A stretch of 64,000 nt of DNA from Ferdinandcohnia sp036962705 (GCF_036962705.1 NZ_JBALOQ010000007.1:62001-126000), one strand, 5' to 3'. Shown: positions 35,243 to 44,235, counted from the stretch's first letter. The notes: generated from the sequence alone by a model not told the origin. Numbers and translations are program-made.

Positions 35243-35848
35243 CTATTCTTTTTTTAGCCCTTCAAAAATAAGTGTCATTGCTGCCTCAAAAGCCTCTTCA
35301 GGTACATCCTGCTGTTCCCAATACACCCATCTCATGCCAAGAAATTGACCAATTGACATTAAGCAATAGGCAACCGTCTCTTGATCAATCTCTTTAAACT
35401 CTCCTACACCAATTCCAGCAGACAAACTTTTTAAAAATCCATTTGCAAGTTTATCGTAATACCATCGGTAAAGTTCCTTATCTACAACCACAGCTTGTTG
35501 AACGATACTATATAAATTTCTGCGATTTTTGACCCAATTAAAGAAGGCCTTGAATCCTTTCCGTTGTGCATCTTCGAAGTTATTAGCTTTACCCATTTCT
35601 TCTTTAATGGCTAAACGAAGCTCTCGGCTATATTGCTGAATTAGTTCATCAAAAATATCTTTTTTTGAAGGAAAATAATTATAAAAGGTTCCCTGTGCTA
35701 CCTTTGCTTCCTGAGAAATATTCACAATTGAAGTTTCATAGAATCCTTTTTGTCCAAATACCTCCTCTGCTGCTCGAAGAAGTTTCTCTCTTGTCTCTAA
35801 ACCTTTAGGGGTCAATACTTTATCATCTGCGCTAATTATTTCTGACAC
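35243..35848 (-). CDS. TetR/AcrR family regulator
   Basis: This 201-residue repressor has the TetR helix-turn-helix near the N-terminus (ETREKLLRAAEEVFGQKGFYETSIVNISQEAKVAQGTFYNYFPSKKDI) and a variable ligand domain. The GTG at 35848 follows AGAGGTG by 7 bases; the GTG at 35857 is part of that site. As first gene of its operon it likely controls itself, with an acyl-CoA or free acid as inducer, as FadR/YsiA-type TetR proteins do. No clear palindromic operator was found at its promoter. Confidence 0.9.
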   Translation of the reverse strand: MSEIISADDKVLTPKGLETREKLLRAAEEVFGQKGFYETSIVNISQEAKVAQGTFYNYFPSKKDIFDELIQQYSRELRLAIKEEMGKANNFEDAQRKGFKAFFNWVKNRRNLYSIVQQAVVVDKELYRWYYDKLANGFLKSLSAGIGVGEFKEIDQETVAYCLMSIGQFLGMRWVYWEQQDVPEEAFEAAMTLIFEGLKKE

Positions 35849-35869
35849 CTGAATCACCTCTCAACTTTT

Positions 35870-35897
35870 ATTATATCTATATTTACTAATTTTTCAA
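35870..35897 (-). promoter_or_regulatory. promoter of the TetR-ligase 2-KAS III operon
   Basis: On the minus strand TTGAAA (35897-35892) and TATAAT (35875-35870) are 16 bases apart. A normal -35 is present and no TGTAACT repeats are seen, so this operon should not depend on the SARP-type activator. Confidence 0.6.
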
Positions 35898-35919
35898 TAA
35901 ATTTTTAAAAATAAAAAAA

Positions 35920-35949
35920 TAAACCATTATCCAAGTTGGTAATGGTTTA
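35920..35949 (-). terminator. terminator of the SARP-type regulator gene
   Basis: TAAACCATTA (35920-35929) pairs perfectly with TAATGGTTTA (35940-35949), and the minus strand continues with seven T. It isolates the regulator transcript from the TetR operon. Confidence 0.88.
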
Positions 35950-35968
35950 TCATATAAGTCTTATTAGG

Positions 35969-38900
35969 CTAATTTTGATGCTGAAGAATCATATCATACA
36001 TTTGTTTTGTCGGCTGCATTGGGTCGACCCCTAGTTCGTCTTCCAATGCTGATACACATTTTTTGTACCATTTGATAGCTTGAGGTCGGTTATTTTTATG
36101 GTAGTAGCAGAACATCAATAAACGATATGCTTCTTCCCATGTTCGGTCCTTAGCTAAAATTTGTTCACACCAATAAATTGCTTCATCGAACTTTTCGGTT
36201 TGCACAAAGCATTGTGCAATCCGTTCAGCACCACGTAAAAATAATACTTGAAGTCGTTCCCTTTCACTTAAACACCAATCTTCATATCTACGGTTTGGTA
36301 AATAATCCCCCTCGTAAAACTCCAATGCTCGTCTTAAGCATTTAATAATTTGCTCGGTATCCTTCTCATGCAAGCCAGCGTGGACCCATTCTTCAAACTC
36401 AATAATATCAAGCTGGTAGCCTGCTTGTTGATTAAGACCGTAGGATGAACCAATTCGCCCTATAAAAAAAGGTGTAGATCTTGCCACTCGGTTTGGCTCT
36501 AATGCATTATTCAATGCATTTAATGCCACTTTAAAATCTCTTGCTGCGGCCGCCTCATCATGATCCGGCCATAGGATAGAAAATATTTCTTCCCTAGCAA
36601 TCGTAGTATTCCGCATTGTAACAAAAAGCTCAAGCAATTCCTTTGCCTTTCCTCGCTGCCAATCGGATTCCTCCACCTCTTGGCTACCTAGCCATACTCG
36701 GAATCTACCTAATGTTTGAATCCTTAATGTGTAGCCTGGATGGGACGTAATATTGGAATAGCCCAAATTATTTAAGAGTTGATTTACGTATGGAAGATGG
36801 ATTCCTTCCTTTTGCGCATTGAGTAACAAAGGAACGACATTATATAAATCTAATGGACCGAAAGTAGTCCGTTTCGTCAGGATAAAATCATAGCCCCCAA
36901 CCTGCAATTTTTTAAGAAAACTAGTAATGACTTCGTTAAATGCATCCTTGTCTTTCTGGTGAAAATGGAGAAAAGCTAGCCATAGCTGCGTTAAGACCAT
37001 TCCGTATTGATCACCGCAATTTCCAAACAAGGCTTCACATCTTTTTAAATATATGTTCGCATCCTCCCATTTTTCATTATGAACAGACGAAATACCCATA
37101 CAAAGTAAAATGAGTGCAGATAGCCATGCATCTTTTACCTTTTCTGTTTCCTCCAAGGCTTTATTGCCAAATTCAATGGCACGTTCATATATTCCTCTAT
37201 TCCCATATAGAATACATAAACCCATTAATGGCTCTGCTTTTCCCCTTGCAACATTTATTTCATCCATGATTTCAAGCGCCGTTTGATAGCATTGTGTTGC
37301 AAGTGAAGCGTCATATTTATCAAGTAATTGCACCGCATGTCCCATGCGCATCCAGCCACACGCTTCAACAAATGGTGCCTGAAATTGAACTCCCTGTTTG
37401 ATTCCTGATTCTGCGAGTTCTTTAGCTGCTTGCCCATTACCCATTAAGGATTCAATGAACGATAACAACAAATCCGTTTCACGGTGGGATTGCTGTAAAT
37501 GTACCGTTTTTTGGTCCTTTTCAACGACTTTCTTTTGAGACAGAATTTTTTTCGCTTCTACTAGCTTTCCAGTCCGCAAATATAATCTTGATTCTAAGTT
37601 TCCATCTAAAAGTGGTATATTTAACTCTCGTCCTTTTTCATACCACTTTTTCGCTTTATTCGCATGGCCTGCATTGGCTAGATTTTCAGCCATTAATTGA
37701 TATACCCTACTTTTATCTACGCTCGAGGAAACTTCATTTTCTTCAAGTGCTTCAATCGCCTGTAATAAATATCGCTCCGCTTTCCCAGGTTGGATTGTAT
37801 CAAGATAAATTTTCGCTTGTCCTTCATAAGCCTTACTTAACCCTTCTAGATCTCTTGCAGAATTAGCAAAGTGAATGGTTTTAATGTAACAGTCCTCAGC
37901 TTCCTTATAGGAACAACGGTATCTTAATGCTTCTCCCTTATAAAGCCACAGTAGGTAATAATGGTTCATAAGTGATTCAGGAATTTTTTCAATCCGATCA
38001 AGAAGACCTTCAAGCTGCCCATTTTGGATCATTTTTTCGCCATAATGGTGGAGGATTTCTGCTATTCTTTCGAAATCCCCTGTTGCCTCAAGATGATAGA
38101 TTGCTTGATTAAAGTCTCCTATTCTTTGATAAAATCGTGCGGTTTGAATATGAAGATTATTAAAATGCCGTTCATTTGTTGAAAATAGACGCTGTTCCAA
38201 AAACTCCTTAAATAGTGCATGGTAGCGATATTGTCCTTCTCCAATTGAAAGTAAAAAGAGATTATGGTCGGAAAGCTCCTTTAACATTTCACCTGAGCTT
38301 CTGATTCCTAAAACTTCATCACATACTTTTCCGTTTAATTCATCAAAAATACAAGTATTCTCAAGAAATTGTTGAACCATTGGCGGTTGCTTCATAAACA
38401 CTTCCATTGCCAGGAAGCGAAACAATTCATCAAGTGATTTCGATTTATTATTGAGAATTGCCTCCAACCCTCCATCAGAGGAAAGCTGCCCTCGAATCAT
38501 TCCAATCGCAATGATCCATCCTTCTGTTAAAGAATAAATTTTCTCAATATCTTGATCTGCCATATCTCCTTCATAAAAATCACTTAAGAGAACTTCAACT
38601 TCATCAAACGAAAACATGAGGTCGCGCTGTTTAAGCTCGAGGAGTTCTCCCTTCACGGTCATCGAAGTTAGAAAATCCCAGCTTGGTTTTATCCGACTTG
38701 AGATGACGAGATTTAAATTCATTGGAAGATGTTGTATCAACCATGACATCCAATGGTCTATTGAGGAAGAGTGCTGAATTATATGATAGTCATCGATGAC
38801 AAGCATGACATCCTGATTAAGTACAGTGATCTCATTGATAAACAGTGAGCAAAGCGTTCTTATTTCTTCATCCCGTACATACCGTTCAATATTTTCAACA

Positions 38901-39205
38901 TAAAGAAGGAGTTCCGTTCCGAAACCTTGGTAATTTTTTCGAATCGCATAGACCACATATGTTAGAAAAGGAATAATGTCGTCATCATTCGTCCCCACAC
39001 TATACCAGCATGACGTATTTTTTTGATCATGAATAAAGGATGCAAGCGCAGTTGTTTTTCCGTAACCGGCTCCAGAATGCAAGATGGTTAGGGGATATCG
39101 TGAAATCGTTTTCATTTTTTTCATTAAAGACGGTCTTCGTAAAATGATGTCCTTTAAATTGGGTGGAGTTATTTTTGTTTGTAGAACTTGTATCTTAGTC
39201 CCCAT
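35969..39205 (-). CDS. large STAND ATPase / TPR / SARP-type transcription activator
   Basis: This is a 1078-residue regulator. The N-terminus is MalT-like (KITPPNLKDIILRRPSL) with Walker A GAGYGKTT (45-52) and Walker B VMLVIDDYH. The middle is made of helical TPR-like repeats (about 340-800). The last 254 residues hold an OmpR-type winged helix (TLGRFRVWLGSQEV...GKAKELLELF...FSILWPD) and a BTAD helical domain as in SARP activators. Usual SARPs carry the DNA-binding part first, so the order is reversed, and the LuxR helix-turn-helix expected after a MalT-like front is absent. ATG 39205 follows AGGGAGG. I infer it activates the two TGTAACT promoters nearby. Confidence 0.9.
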   Translation of the reverse strand: MGTKIQVLQTKITPPNLKDIILRRPSLMKKMKTISRYPLTILHSGAGYGKTTALASFIHDQKNTSCWYSVGTNDDDIIPFLTYVVYAIRKNYQGFGTELLLYVENIERYVRDEEIRTLCSLFINEITVLNQDVMLVIDDYHIIQHSSSIDHWMSWLIQHLPMNLNLVISSRIKPSWDFLTSMTVKGELLELKQRDLMFSFDEVEVLLSDFYEGDMADQDIEKIYSLTEGWIIAIGMIRGQLSSDGGLEAILNNKSKSLDELFRFLAMEVFMKQPPMVQQFLENTCIFDELNGKVCDEVLGIRSSGEMLKELSDHNLFLLSIGEGQYRYHALFKEFLEQRLFSTNERHFNNLHIQTARFYQRIGDFNQAIYHLEATGDFERIAEILHHYGEKMIQNGQLEGLLDRIEKIPESLMNHYYLLWLYKGEALRYRCSYKEAEDCYIKTIHFANSARDLEGLSKAYEGQAKIYLDTIQPGKAERYLLQAIEALEENEVSSSVDKSRVYQLMAENLANAGHANKAKKWYEKGRELNIPLLDGNLESRLYLRTGKLVEAKKILSQKKVVEKDQKTVHLQQSHRETDLLLSFIESLMGNGQAAKELAESGIKQGVQFQAPFVEACGWMRMGHAVQLLDKYDASLATQCYQTALEIMDEINVARGKAEPLMGLCILYGNRGIYERAIEFGNKALEETEKVKDAWLSALILLCMGISSVHNEKWEDANIYLKRCEALFGNCGDQYGMVLTQLWLAFLHFHQKDKDAFNEVITSFLKKLQVGGYDFILTKRTTFGPLDLYNVVPLLLNAQKEGIHLPYVNQLLNNLGYSNITSHPGYTLRIQTLGRFRVWLGSQEVEESDWQRGKAKELLELFVTMRNTTIAREEIFSILWPDHDEAAAARDFKVALNALNNALEPNRVARSTPFFIGRIGSSYGLNQQAGYQLDIIEFEEWVHAGLHEKDTEQIIKCLRRALEFYEGDYLPNRRYEDWCLSERERLQVLFLRGAERIAQCFVQTEKFDEAIYWCEQILAKDRTWEEAYRLLMFCYYHKNNRPQAIKWYKKCVSALEDELGVDPMQPTKQMYDMILQHQN

Positions 39206-39222
39206 TCCACAACCTCCCTTCT

Positions 39223-39253
39223 ATCAAATGCGCCTTGTGCTAATTTGCACCAA
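39223..39253. repeat. short GCGCCTTG-type repeat fragment upstream of the SARP-type gene
   Basis: ATCAAATGCGCCTTG (39223-39237) is identical to 15302-15316 and is followed by a similar ATTTGCACC. In both places it lies just upstream of a ribosome site. See the entry at 15302 for the limits of this match. Confidence 0.4.
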
Positions 39254-39299
39254 AGTTAATTCATAATTTTGGTACTATTTTATCATATCCAAGCCAAAA

Positions 39300-39326
39300 A
39301 AGAACTCGAATTTCGACTGAGTTCTT
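39300..39326 (-). terminator. terminator after the signal peptidase gene
   Basis: AAGAACTC (39300-39307) pairs with GAGTTCTT (39319-39326); on the minus strand the stem runs into TTTTGG. It lies about 30 bases after the stop. Confidence 0.7.
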
Positions 39327-39356
39327 TGACAATGTTATTTATGAAATCAATTTTCA

Positions 39357-39917
39357 TTAATTTAATAATTCCAATTTGTCGAAAGGCCAGTATTTTATGT
39401 TTACCTTTCCAACAACCTGCTCCATACTAACAAACCCGAAATGGCGGCTATCCCAGCTGTCTAAGCGATTATCACCTATAACGAAAATATGATTTTCCGG
39501 AACGGTTGATTCCCCTGCTACTTCTTCAAGGGTGAAGTCGCCTGTTAATTGACCTACAAATATTTCTTTTTTAAATTTATCTAGGAATGGTTCAGAAATA
39601 CTCTTCCCATTGACATAAAGCACATCATCCCGATATTCAATTGTGTCTCCAGGCAAACCGATGACTCGTTTTACAAAATCCTCTTCTTTATTTTTATGAA
39701 ATACAACGATATCAAAGCGATCAAGCTCCCCTATTTTCATCCCAATCTTGTTGACCATTAAAAGGTTACCATCCTCAAGGGTTGGCATCATTGATTCGCC
39801 TTCAACTATGTAGTTCGTAAAAAAAAAGGTTCGCAAAAATACAACGATGACGAGACTGATTCCTAAAGATTTAATAAAAGAAAAATTGCGTTTATTCTTA
39901 GCTGGGGTTTCCTCCAT
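39357..39917 (-). CDS. type I signal peptidase (SipV/SipS family)
   Basis: This 186-residue membrane-anchored protease cleaves signal peptides from exported proteins. There is one N-terminal membrane segment (about 15-32), the catalytic Ser in GESMMPTL, the catalytic Lys in DFVKRVIGLPGD, and the C-terminal box GDNRLDSWDSRHFG. The ATG follows AAGGGTGGAG. It follows the TVP38-family gene by 27 bases, the same pair as yhjE-sipV in B. subtilis, so I take it as the SipV counterpart by position. Confidence 0.94.
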   Translation of the reverse strand: MEETPAKNKRNFSFIKSLGISLVIVVFLRTFFFTNYIVEGESMMPTLEDGNLLMVNKIGMKIGELDRFDIVVFHKNKEEDFVKRVIGLPGDTIEYRDDVLYVNGKSISEPFLDKFKKEIFVGQLTGDFTLEEVAGESTVPENHIFVIGDNRLDSWDSRHFGFVSMEQVVGKVNIKYWPFDKLELLN

Positions 39918-39944
39918 TCCAACTCCACCCTTCGTTTTATCGTA

Positions 39945-40565
39945 TTAGGCCTCATCCTCCTTAAGGAGCTTTGGCTTTACCTTCAACCATGTTTCCACTC
40001 TTTTTCCGACAATCCAAAGCACAAATATGATGATAGCCACAATAATGGTTCGGACTGGTTGTTGGAAAAGAGCTCGTATATCATAGCCTATGAAACTAAT
40101 GGTGAATATCATTACTAATTTTCCACTTAAAACGGCTAAAACAAATTGAGGTGTACTTACCCTTGATAACCCGGCTACTAAATTTATCGCAGCAGACGGG
40201 GTGAAAGGAAAGCATAATAGGAGAAATAAAGGTCCAAATCCATGCCTTTCAACCCAGTTGATTAGACTCTTTACCTTTTGATGTCGACTGACAAATGAAA
40301 AGAATCGTTTTTGACCGTACCTACGAACCAGAAAGAAGACAAGCAAAGAACCACCAATGGCTCCTATCCATGAATATAAAAATCCAAGCCAAAGTCCAAA
40401 TGCATTCGCATTGGCAACAACAAATGCCACCAGTGGCAGAAACGGTAGAAACGCTTCTAGCATGGGAAGAACAATTCCAGGCAATGGACCAAATGACCGG
40501 TATTCCCTTAATAGTTCATCAATATTTTTTAATGTAATAAGTTCTTTGATCGTTTCAATATCCAT
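39945..40565 (-). CDS. TVP38/TMEM64 (DedA-like) membrane protein, YhjE-like
   Basis: This 206-residue protein has about five hydrophobic segments and the family region LPGIVLPMLEAFLPFLPLVAFVVANANAFG (about 20-49) with the later FTPSAAINLVAGLSR. Members of the family are lipid-linked membrane proteins, some acting as scramblases. I chose ATG 40565 because AAGGAGAG lies 5 bases before it; an in-frame Met at 40598 has no ribosome site. It is cotranscribed with the signal peptidase gene, as in B. subtilis. Confidence 0.9.
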   Translation of the reverse strand: MDIETIKELITLKNIDELLREYRSFGPLPGIVLPMLEAFLPFLPLVAFVVANANAFGLWLGFLYSWIGAIGGSLLVFFLVRRYGQKRFFSFVSRHQKVKSLINWVERHGFGPLFLLLCFPFTPSAAINLVAGLSRVSTPQFVLAVLSGKLVMIFTISFIGYDIRALFQQPVRTIIVAIIIFVLWIVGKRVETWLKVKPKLLKEDEA

Positions 40566-40683
40566 AGGTCTCTCCTTGCAAAAAATCAAATCCAGCATAG
40601 CGGATACGTTAATTTTGTCTTACTTCATATTGTACACCCATTTGGGCATTCCTACCAAAAAATTCACTTAAAAAAATAAAAAT

Positions 40684-40925
40684 GCAAGCGCCTTGAAGGG
40701 AACATCGACTAACTACTGCCACGTCCTGTGGCAAACGTCGATGTCAGCACTTCCTCGAAAATGCTTTGCATTTTCTTCGTGCGATGATTATGCTCCCGAA
40801 GCCTTTCTTGTCCTGTGCAGGTCCGACAAGCAAGAAAAGCTGGCTAGAAGGATGCCTTTTATCCTTCTTGACAGTTATTGGCTAGACCAGAGAGGGGCTA
40901 GGCGCTGGAGCTGGACTTGGATACA
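40684..40925. repeat. large structured dispersed repeat, about 240 bp
   Basis: This noncoding block has a nested hairpin: ACATCGAC (40702-40709) with GTCGATGT (40737-40744), and inside it TGCCAC with GTGGCA (40717-40733). A second stem AGAAGGAT/ATCCTTCT lies near 40850-40877. The block opens with AAGCGCCTTG and ends GGCTAGGCGCTGGAGCTGG. On the other strand that end reads AGCTCCAGCGCC, close to AGCTCCAGGCG at 44.3 kb and AGCTCCAGACGCC at 63.0 kb. It belongs to a repeat family common between Bacillaceae genes. The 108-codon frame across it is not a gene. Confidence 0.7.
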
Positions 40926-40979
40926 CTCATTAAGAATAATCCACAAAGTTAAATTTTATCATTTCCTAGTACACAAAAA

Positions 40980-41001
40980 GACACTAGCGAAAACTAGTGC
41001 C
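40980..41001 (-). terminator. terminator of the S9 peptidase gene
   Basis: On the minus strand GGCACTAG and CTAGTGTC pair (one wobble) around TTTTCG, followed by five T. It begins 10 bases after the stop codon. Confidence 0.85.
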
Positions 41002-41010
41002 TTTTCTTTC

Positions 41011-43002
41011 TTATCCTAAATATTCTACAAACCAGTCTTTAATATGGTTGAGGCGTGATAATCTTAATTTTGGATTTCCGCTTCTTGATAATTCATGGTT
41101 GCTACCTGGAAAACGAACAAATTTTGTTGGTTTCTTTTGATGCTTCAATGCCACGTAGAACTGTTCAGCCTGTTCGATTGGACAACGGAAATCGCGCTCC
41201 CCATGGATAATTAATAATGGTGTTTCCACATTTCCCACATATTTTAGTGGGGAATGATCCCATAACTTTTCAGCATCTTCAAGTAGATTGCCTTTTAGCT
41301 CCCATTCAGTAAAGAAGTATCCAATATCACTTACCCCATAAAAGCTAAGCCAGTTTGAGATTGAACGTTGAGTAACCGCAGCTTTAAATTTATTTGTGTG
41401 ACCAACAATCCAGTTTGTCATGAAACCACCATAGCTACCACCGGTTACACCAAGTTTTGTTTCATCTACAAAATCAAAGTGTTCGACTGCATAGTCAGTT
41501 GCTGCCATAACATCTAAATAGTCCTTTCCTCCATAGTCACCTCGAACAGCATCAACAAATTGCTGCCCATAGCCATGACTACCACGAGGATTCGTGAAGA
41601 CTACAACAAAACCCTTACCTGTTAATACCTGGAACTCATGGAAATATGTATTTGCATACATTGCATGAGGACCTCCATGAACTTCAACAATGGTCGGATA
41701 TTTTTTACCCTCTTCATAACCAAATGGCTTCATGACCCAACCATTAATTTCCCAGCCATCTGGGGCATTGAATGTAAAAGGCTCTGCGTTTGAGAGTTCA
41801 ATCTCCTGTAAAAAGGAATCATTCACATTTGTAAGTCGATTCAATTCACCAGTACTTAAATCCAAGTAATAAAGATCGCCAGGCTCAGTTGGTTTACTGA
41901 TTCCTACCACTGCCTTATGATTATGTACCGTTAATGCAAAAACATGTTGATTTTCAAATAAAGATGGATATACTTCACCTTCAATGGATCCATAATAAAC
42001 TCCCGTATTGCCATGGTTAGATAATAGGAAATAGAAACTTCTACTATCATCATTCCATATAACACCAGTATTTGAACCGCCTAATTGGAAGTCTGCAGCA
42101 ACACAATCTCCAACATATGCATCGAGCTCACTTGTTAAACAAGTAAATTCTGAGCTATCAACTGTGTAAAGCCAGATTTTCGGCAAAGTTGCACCTGCGA
42201 ATTCTTGTTCTTGTCCAATGCATGCAATGTATTTGCCATCTGGGGACCAAGATGGTAAGCCAAAGTTACCAGTGCTGCCCGTAATCTTATGATAGCTTTT
42301 ATCTTTTACTGACATCACATATACATCAGAGATTAAATTATAATCTGAATCCTCACTAATATCACCAACGAATGTAATTTTCGTTCCATCTGGTGACCAA
42401 CCGCCTGCTGCATAATCATATTCTCCTGATGTTAGCTGCTCTACTTCACCAGAAACAATGTCAAGTACAGCAAGATGTTGATTCTTATTATCTAAAAAGC
42501 CTGAAGCATCGGATTTATAACGAATTCGCTCGACAACCATTGGCTCAAGCTTCTTTTCTTCCTCATCCTTTTTCTTCTTTTCTTTATCTGTGATACTTTC
42601 ATCAGGAGCTAAAGAAGTTGTAAATAAAATTTTTGAACCATCTGGTGACCAAATTGGATTTCTAGCACCATTCACACAATATGTAATTTGCTTTGGCTCA
42701 CCACCGTTTGCATTCATAACATGAATTTGCTGTTTTCCTGAACGATTTGATACAAACGCAACTGATTCACCATCAGGAGACCAACGCGGTGTCCCATCTC
42801 GAACATCCCCAAAGGTCCACTGTGTGACCTTCCCATCTACGGTTCCTACATATAAATGTGAGTTATACTCATGCTTTTCCTTATTAATTTCTGTCTCCAC
42901 GAACATAAAATTGCGCCCATCTGGAGAAAATTGTGGGTCATTGACTGTTTTTAATTCATATAAATCCTCGGCAACGATTCCTCTGCGCTTTTTCTCTGTC
43001 AT
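41011..43002 (-). CDS. S9 family prolyl-oligopeptidase-like peptidase (YuxL-like)
   Basis: This 663-residue cytoplasmic peptidase probably trims short peptides. A beta-propeller of WSPDG/FSPDG repeats (about 20-380) precedes the alpha/beta hydrolase domain. The catalytic Ser lies in GGSYGGFM, the Asp in ERDFRCPIEQ and the His in GSNHELSRSG. I chose ATG 43002, right after GGACGGGAGAAGG; the Met at 43059 has no ribosome site. It closely resembles B. subtilis YuxL (657 aa) in motif wording from memory. No signal peptide is seen. Confidence 0.93.
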   Translation of the reverse strand: MTEKKRRGIVAEDLYELKTVNDPQFSPDGRNFMFVETEINKEKHEYNSHLYVGTVDGKVTQWTFGDVRDGTPRWSPDGESVAFVSNRSGKQQIHVMNANGGEPKQITYCVNGARNPIWSPDGSKILFTTSLAPDESITDKEKKKKDEEEKKLEPMVVERIRYKSDASGFLDNKNQHLAVLDIVSGEVEQLTSGEYDYAAGGWSPDGTKITFVGDISEDSDYNLISDVYVMSVKDKSYHKITGSTGNFGLPSWSPDGKYIACIGQEQEFAGATLPKIWLYTVDSSEFTCLTSELDAYVGDCVAADFQLGGSNTGVIWNDDSRSFYFLLSNHGNTGVYYGSIEGEVYPSLFENQHVFALTVHNHKAVVGISKPTEPGDLYYLDLSTGELNRLTNVNDSFLQEIELSNAEPFTFNAPDGWEINGWVMKPFGYEEGKKYPTIVEVHGGPHAMYANTYFHEFQVLTGKGFVVVFTNPRGSHGYGQQFVDAVRGDYGGKDYLDVMAATDYAVEHFDFVDETKLGVTGGSYGGFMTNWIVGHTNKFKAAVTQRSISNWLSFYGVSDIGYFFTEWELKGNLLEDAEKLWDHSPLKYVGNVETPLLIIHGERDFRCPIEQAEQFYVALKHQKKPTKFVRFPGSNHELSRSGNPKLRLSRLNHIKDWFVEYLG

Positions 43003-43179
43003 CCTTCTCCCGTCCTTTTTTACAGAATTGTCAAAGTAGTTTAGTACTTCTTTTTCCATTATGCACTACAAATTTAATTATTTCGACACCAGAAATAATT
43101 TCTCCTTCACTTTTCTTGATTATTTTTAAAAAATGCCGTATCATATATACAAACGTACGTTCTTGAAAGAGGGATAATC

Positions 43180-43545
43180 ATGACAAGAATACCTGAGGAT
43201 GACCGTGATATTTTTGAAAAAGCCATCTTTTTACCAATGGTTCTTACCATCCTTAATCGTGATCTTTCAGCAATAGAAACGGCTGGCTTTAAGTTAAAAA
43301 AGCCCTATCTCCATTTGCTTGAACATACAATGAAGAAAGTACAAAAAGACCTCTACACAATCAAACAACAAATGAAAAAGAAAAATATGAAGGTATGGGA
43401 AAAACAGAGAGATGAGGCATTTACTCTATTTTCATTCATGTATCGAGGCTATGAAGAGGAGCATAACTACTTTAACCCACGGATTCGAAATGAAGTTCAA
43501 CTGCTACTTGAATCTTATTTTATCGAGAAAAATGTCAGTGAGTAA
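43180..43545 (+). CDS. YhjD-like hypothetical protein
   Basis: This 121-residue, mostly helical, basic protein starts MTRIPEDDRD and carries KPYLHLLEHTMKKVQKDL and FMYRGYEEEHNYFNPRIR. It matches my memory of B. subtilis YhjD, an uncharacterised protein in the same comK neighbourhood. No membrane segment or known catalytic motif is visible. The ATG is preceded by AAAGAGGG. It is transcribed alone, convergent with comK and divergent from the S9 peptidase gene. Confidence 0.8.
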   Translation: MTRIPEDDRDIFEKAIFLPMVLTILNRDLSAIETAGFKLKKPYLHLLEHTMKKVQKDLYTIKQQMKKKNMKVWEKQRDEAFTLFSFMYRGYEEEHNYFNPRIRNEVQLLLESYFIEKNVSE

Positions 43546-43608
43546 TATTCGACAATTAAAGGTAAGGGCAAATTTTTTAATGTTCCATATTTATTTTTTG
43601 GTTCAGTT

Positions 43609-44148
43609 CTATTTGGGTAAGCTTTCGTTGTTTTGAGGATTTAACACAAAATTAATGCGTTTATTTGGTTTATCCATTCGGTTTGTAACAATTGTCCGCA
43701 GCTGTGCAGTTCTATGGAGTTGGTTCTGGAAGGAGCCCTTCGAGATTTGCAGTTGAATTTCTTGCTTGTTTGTAAAAATAACTCTTGTTTTCTCATGTAG
43801 ACTATACTCGCAATCTGACACATAATTATGTGAAAGCCATGCACAGTCCTGTTTCGTTGGAGAAGCAGTCGGAAATAGAAAAATCTTATTAGAGGCTTCT
43901 ACAATTATCGGAGCCTTATGGGTCACCCCCATGATTTCACGCGTTCCTTCTTGCCTGCCTTTAAGTGAGCTTCCAAAATAACGGCAGCTTCGGTCGACAA
44001 TCTCAGTAGGTTTCATGGCTACTACATATTCACCTTCTACTTCGAGCACTCTTGAACAGGTATTGCTTCCTACTTCAATCGGAAGTACCGCCATTGTGTC
44101 AGGATTAATCTCATATTCTACTAAATAATTTCTATTCTTTACTTCCAT
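43609..44148 (-). CDS. comK: competence transcription factor ComK
   Basis: ComK is the master activator of DNA uptake genes and binds paired AAAAN5TTTT boxes, including its own promoter. The 179-residue product keeps the characteristic core MKPTEIVDRSCRYFGSSLKGR (about 45-65), APIIVEASNKIFLFPT, and LHRTAQLRT. It is a bit shorter at the C-terminus than the 192-residue B. subtilis protein, whose tail takes part in MecA/ClpCP-mediated degradation. The ATG follows AAAGGGGATG. Two AAAAN5TTTT sequences lie 126 to 151 bases upstream within a large hairpin. Confidence 0.95.
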   Translation of the reverse strand: MEVKNRNYLVEYEINPDTMAVLPIEVGSNTCSRVLEVEGEYVVAMKPTEIVDRSCRYFGSSLKGRQEGTREIMGVTHKAPIIVEASNKIFLFPTASPTKQDCAWLSHNYVSDCEYSLHEKTRVIFTNKQEIQLQISKGSFQNQLHRTAQLRTIVTNRMDKPNKRINFVLNPQNNESLPK

Positions 44149-44226
44149 TCATTCATCCCCTTTCGAATTAATTCAATTTTTAAACTAATGAAAGCAGTTT
44201 CATAATACCATTTATAGGTATTTATA

Positions 44227-44235
44227 ACTATACCA
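44227..44235 (-). promoter_or_regulatory. extended -10 promoter candidate for comK
   Basis: On the minus strand TGGTATAGT is an extended -10 (TG-N-TATAGT). It would start transcription near 44220 and give a leader of about 70 bases. A TTGTGA lies 15 bases upstream as a weak -35. Confidence 0.4.

Noticed and set aside
23104..39205. Complete OleABCD hydrocarbon pathway
   Set aside because: The hydrolase has a Ser nucleophile (GWSTGG) rather than the OleB Asp, and the SDR is a short FabG type; only the general enzyme set is similar.
40693..41019. 108-codon plus-strand frame
   Set aside because: It lies in the dispersed repeat and ends in the S9 peptidase gene; composition and structure fit a noncoding repeat.
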